Positions 4,185-5,782 of a stretch of DNA of 5,782 nucleotides are shown here, in pieces. A program made the position numbers and the translations under genes. The notes under the pieces were generated by a model. It searched no databases, was not told where the DNA came from, and was given only the letters and a program-made list of their open reading frames with translations. This DNA is from an uncultured Collinsella sp. GTDB taxonomy: Bacteria; Actinomycetota; Coriobacteriia; Coriobacteriales; Coriobacteriaceae. The number at the start of each line of letters is the position of its first letter. Positions within the stretch are counted from its first letter, which is position 1. Where the stretch lies: positions 1 to 5,782 of the forward strand of contig CAAFOA010000304.1 in NCBI GenBank assembly GCA_900764415.1. The letters are read 5' to 3'.

Positions 4185-5782
4185 CTACGAGAAGTCAGCA
4201 ACCTGAGCAGTCAGCGCCACCAGGATCTCCTTGAGCTCAGCTGCACGGTCCCTCTTCTTCTGGACCACCGCGGGCGCGGCCTTAGCCACAAAGCCCTCAT
4301 TGGCCAGCGTCTTCTCGCAGCCGGCGAGCTCCTTCTGGGCCGCGGCGATCTCCTTCTCCAGGCGTGCCTTCTCGGCCGAAAGGTCAACCTTGCCCTCGAG
4401 CACCACAAAGACCTCGACGCCGCTATCGACCACGGCGATGCTCGCAGCCGGCTTCTCAACGTCGGTACCCATAACCAGCGAAGCCGTGTTGGCCAGCGGC
4501 TCAATCGTCGAGCGCAGGCTCTCGAGCTTCTCGATGTCCTCGGCACCGGCACGCACAACCACGTCGAGCTCGGCCTTGGGGCTCAAGCGATAGCGCGAAC
4601 GCGTGGCGCGGGCGGCGGAAACGACGGTGCGGCACAGCTCAAACGCGCGCTCGGCGCCCTCGTCGACGTACTTGACGTAGTCGGCGGGCTCAGGCCATTT
4701 GGCGATCATGAGCGCCTCGGCGCGGTCCACGTTGCCCTCGGCGTCCAGATCGAGCACGCTCGCCGGCATGTTGTCCCAGATCTCCTCGGTGACAAACGGC
4801 ATAAGCGGGTGCATCAGGCGAATGGAGGTGTCGAGCACAAAAATCAGGTTGCGCTGAGCCTGCAGACGGCCCTCGCCCTTCAGGCGGGCCTTTGTGACCT
4901 CGACGTACCAGTCGCAGACCTCATTCCAAAAGAACTGCTGCACGCCGCGGGCCATATCGCCAAAGGTGTAGTTCTCGATACCCTCGGTGACCATCTTCAC
5001 GGCCTTGGCCAGGCGGCTGAACATCCAAGCGTCGGCCGGCGTCTCCACGACAGGCTCGCCGGGCGTGTAGCCCTCCATGTTCATGAGCAGGAAGCGGCTG
5101 GCGTTCCAGATCTTGGTCACAAAGCTCTTGGCCTGGTCGGTGCGCGGGCTGTCGATGAGCTTCTTGGTCTTCTTGTCGATGTTCGCGTCGAACTTGACGT
5201 CCTGGTTGTTGGTGCAGAGCGTCAGCAGGTTGTAGCGCATGGCGTCGGCGCCGTACATTCCGATGAGGTCCATGGGGTCAACGCCGTTGCCCTTGGACTT
5301 GGACATGCGGCTGCCGTCCTTGGCCAGGATCGTCGGGTAGATGACGACGTCCTTAAACGGCACCTCGTCCAGGAAGTACAGCGAGCTCATGACCATGCGG
5401 GCGACCCACAGTGCAATGATGTCGCGCGCGGTGACGAGCGCCGTCGTGGGGTGATGGCCCTCGAGCAGCTCCGGCTTTTGCGGCCAACCCTGCGTGGCAA
5501 AGGTCCACAGCTGCGAGCTGAACCAGGTGTCCAGCACGTTCTCGTCCTGATGCACGTGATGGCCGCCGCACTTGGGGCACACGTCGGCGTCTTCGGTAAG
5601 GGCGTCCTCCCAGCCGCAGTCCTCGCAGTAGAACACGGGGATGCGGTGGCCCCACCACAGCTGACGGCTGATGCACCAGTCCTTAAGGTTCTCCATCCAG
5701 GTGGTGTAGGTCTGTGTCCAGCGCGCGGGGTGGAAGGTGACCTTGCCGGAGTTGACGGCGTCGAGCGCCGGCCCCTTGAGCT
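4185..5782 (-). CDS. valS: Valine--tRNA ligase, C-terminal part (5' end outside the window)
   Basis: This is the last 531 residues of ValRS, a class I aminoacyl-tRNA synthetase that charges tRNA-Val. The frame stays open to the window edge (first full codon at 5780), so an internal ATG at 5696 is not the start; the HIGH motif and most of the editing domain are outside. Numbered from the edge, visible parts are DWCISRQLWWGHRIP (34-48), a zinc-ribbon-like CxxC...CxxC set (C52, C55, C68, C71), DENVLDTWFSSQLW (79-92), and the KMSKS-class motif RMSKS (158-162; bases 5295-5309). The anticodon-binding domain follows (roughly 210-400), then the tRNA-contacting coiled-coil arm typical of ValRS (about 465-531, from VDLSAEKARLEKEIA to the C-terminus). 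VTARDIIALWVARM replaces the commoner VTGYDILFFWVARM. It is followed by folC in the same direction. Confidence 0.96.
   Translation of the reverse strand, partial: LKGPALDAVNSGKVTFHPARWTQTYTTWMENLKDWCISRQLWWGHRIPVFYCEDCGWEDALTEDADVCPKCGGHHVHQDENVLDTWFSSQLWTFATQGWPQKPELLEGHHPTTALVTARDIIALWVARMVMSSLYFLDEVPFKDVVIYPTILAKDGSRMSKSKGNGVDPMDLIGMYGADAMRYNLLTLCTNNQDVKFDANIDKKTKKLIDSPRTDQAKSFVTKIWNASRFLLMNMEGYTPGEPVVETPADAWMFSRLAKAVKMVTEGIENYTFGDMARGVQQFFWNEVCDWYVEVTKARLKGEGRLQAQRNLIFVLDTSIRLMHPLMPFVTEEIWDNMPASVLDLDAEGNVDRAEALMIAKWPEPADYVKYVDEGAERAFELCRTVVSAARATRSRYRLSPKAELDVVVRAGAEDIEKLESLRSTIEPLANTASLVMGTDVEKPAASIAVVDSGVEVFVVLEGKVDLSAEKARLEKEIAAAQKELAGCEKTLANEGFVAKAAPAVVQKKRDRAAELKEILVALTAQVADFS

Overview
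The window is one end of a draft contig from a GC-rich bacterium. Coding sequence is clearly GC-rich, gaps between genes are noticeably richer in A and T, and valS sits directly upstream of folC. Together with a DUF1667-type redox operon, this suggests a gut Actinomycetota of the Coriobacteriia, with Collinsella my best guess. This is an inference from general character; no 16S or other marker is present.

Layout. Bases 1-58 are not genomic: they are an untrimmed Illumina Nextera i7 adapter. Bases 59-665 hold the 3' end of a two-gene + strand operon: the tail of a probable FAD-dependent oxidoreductase, then a complete DUF1667 (CxxC) protein. Bases 666-1147 (482 bp) hold no convincing gene but are full of repeats: a 32-bp direct repeat (667-698 and 993-1024) flanks a 66-bp hairpin (724-789) and a 160-bp long-armed hairpin (832-991). 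A short tandem repeat and an inverted repeat reaching the ribosome binding site form the leader of the next gene. Bases 1148-2236 (+) encode a complete M24-family Xaa-Pro peptidase with all five metal ligands. Bases 2237-2561 (325 bp) separate it from the convergent folC and carry second copies of the 66-bp and 160-bp elements, in the same order and spacing. Bases 2562-3905 (-) are folC. Bases 3906-4184 (279 bp) hold an intrinsic terminator just before folC, a small hairpin, and a roughly 100-nt rod-like hairpin. Bases 4185-5782 (-) are the 3' part of valS, which runs off the window.

How the genes relate. valS and folC lie in the same direction and probably share transcription, with the terminator between them throttling folC. 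FolC makes folylpolyglutamates and ValRS charges tRNA-Val; both are housekeeping. The peptidase recycles proline-containing peptides. The DUF1667 protein and the flavoprotein before it belong to a conserved redox module often found with anaerobic glycerol-3-phosphate dehydrogenase-like proteins.

The most unusual feature is non-coding. Two intergenic units of about 268 bp (724-991 and 2261-2528) share a 66/67-bp hairpin and, at the same spacing, a 160-bp element. In the 160-bp element the central core is conserved between copies. The 31-33-bp arms are almost unrelated between copies, yet within each copy they are nearly perfectly complementary. That points to selection on structure, or to arm-to-arm copying, rather than to an ordinary mobile element with fixed ends.
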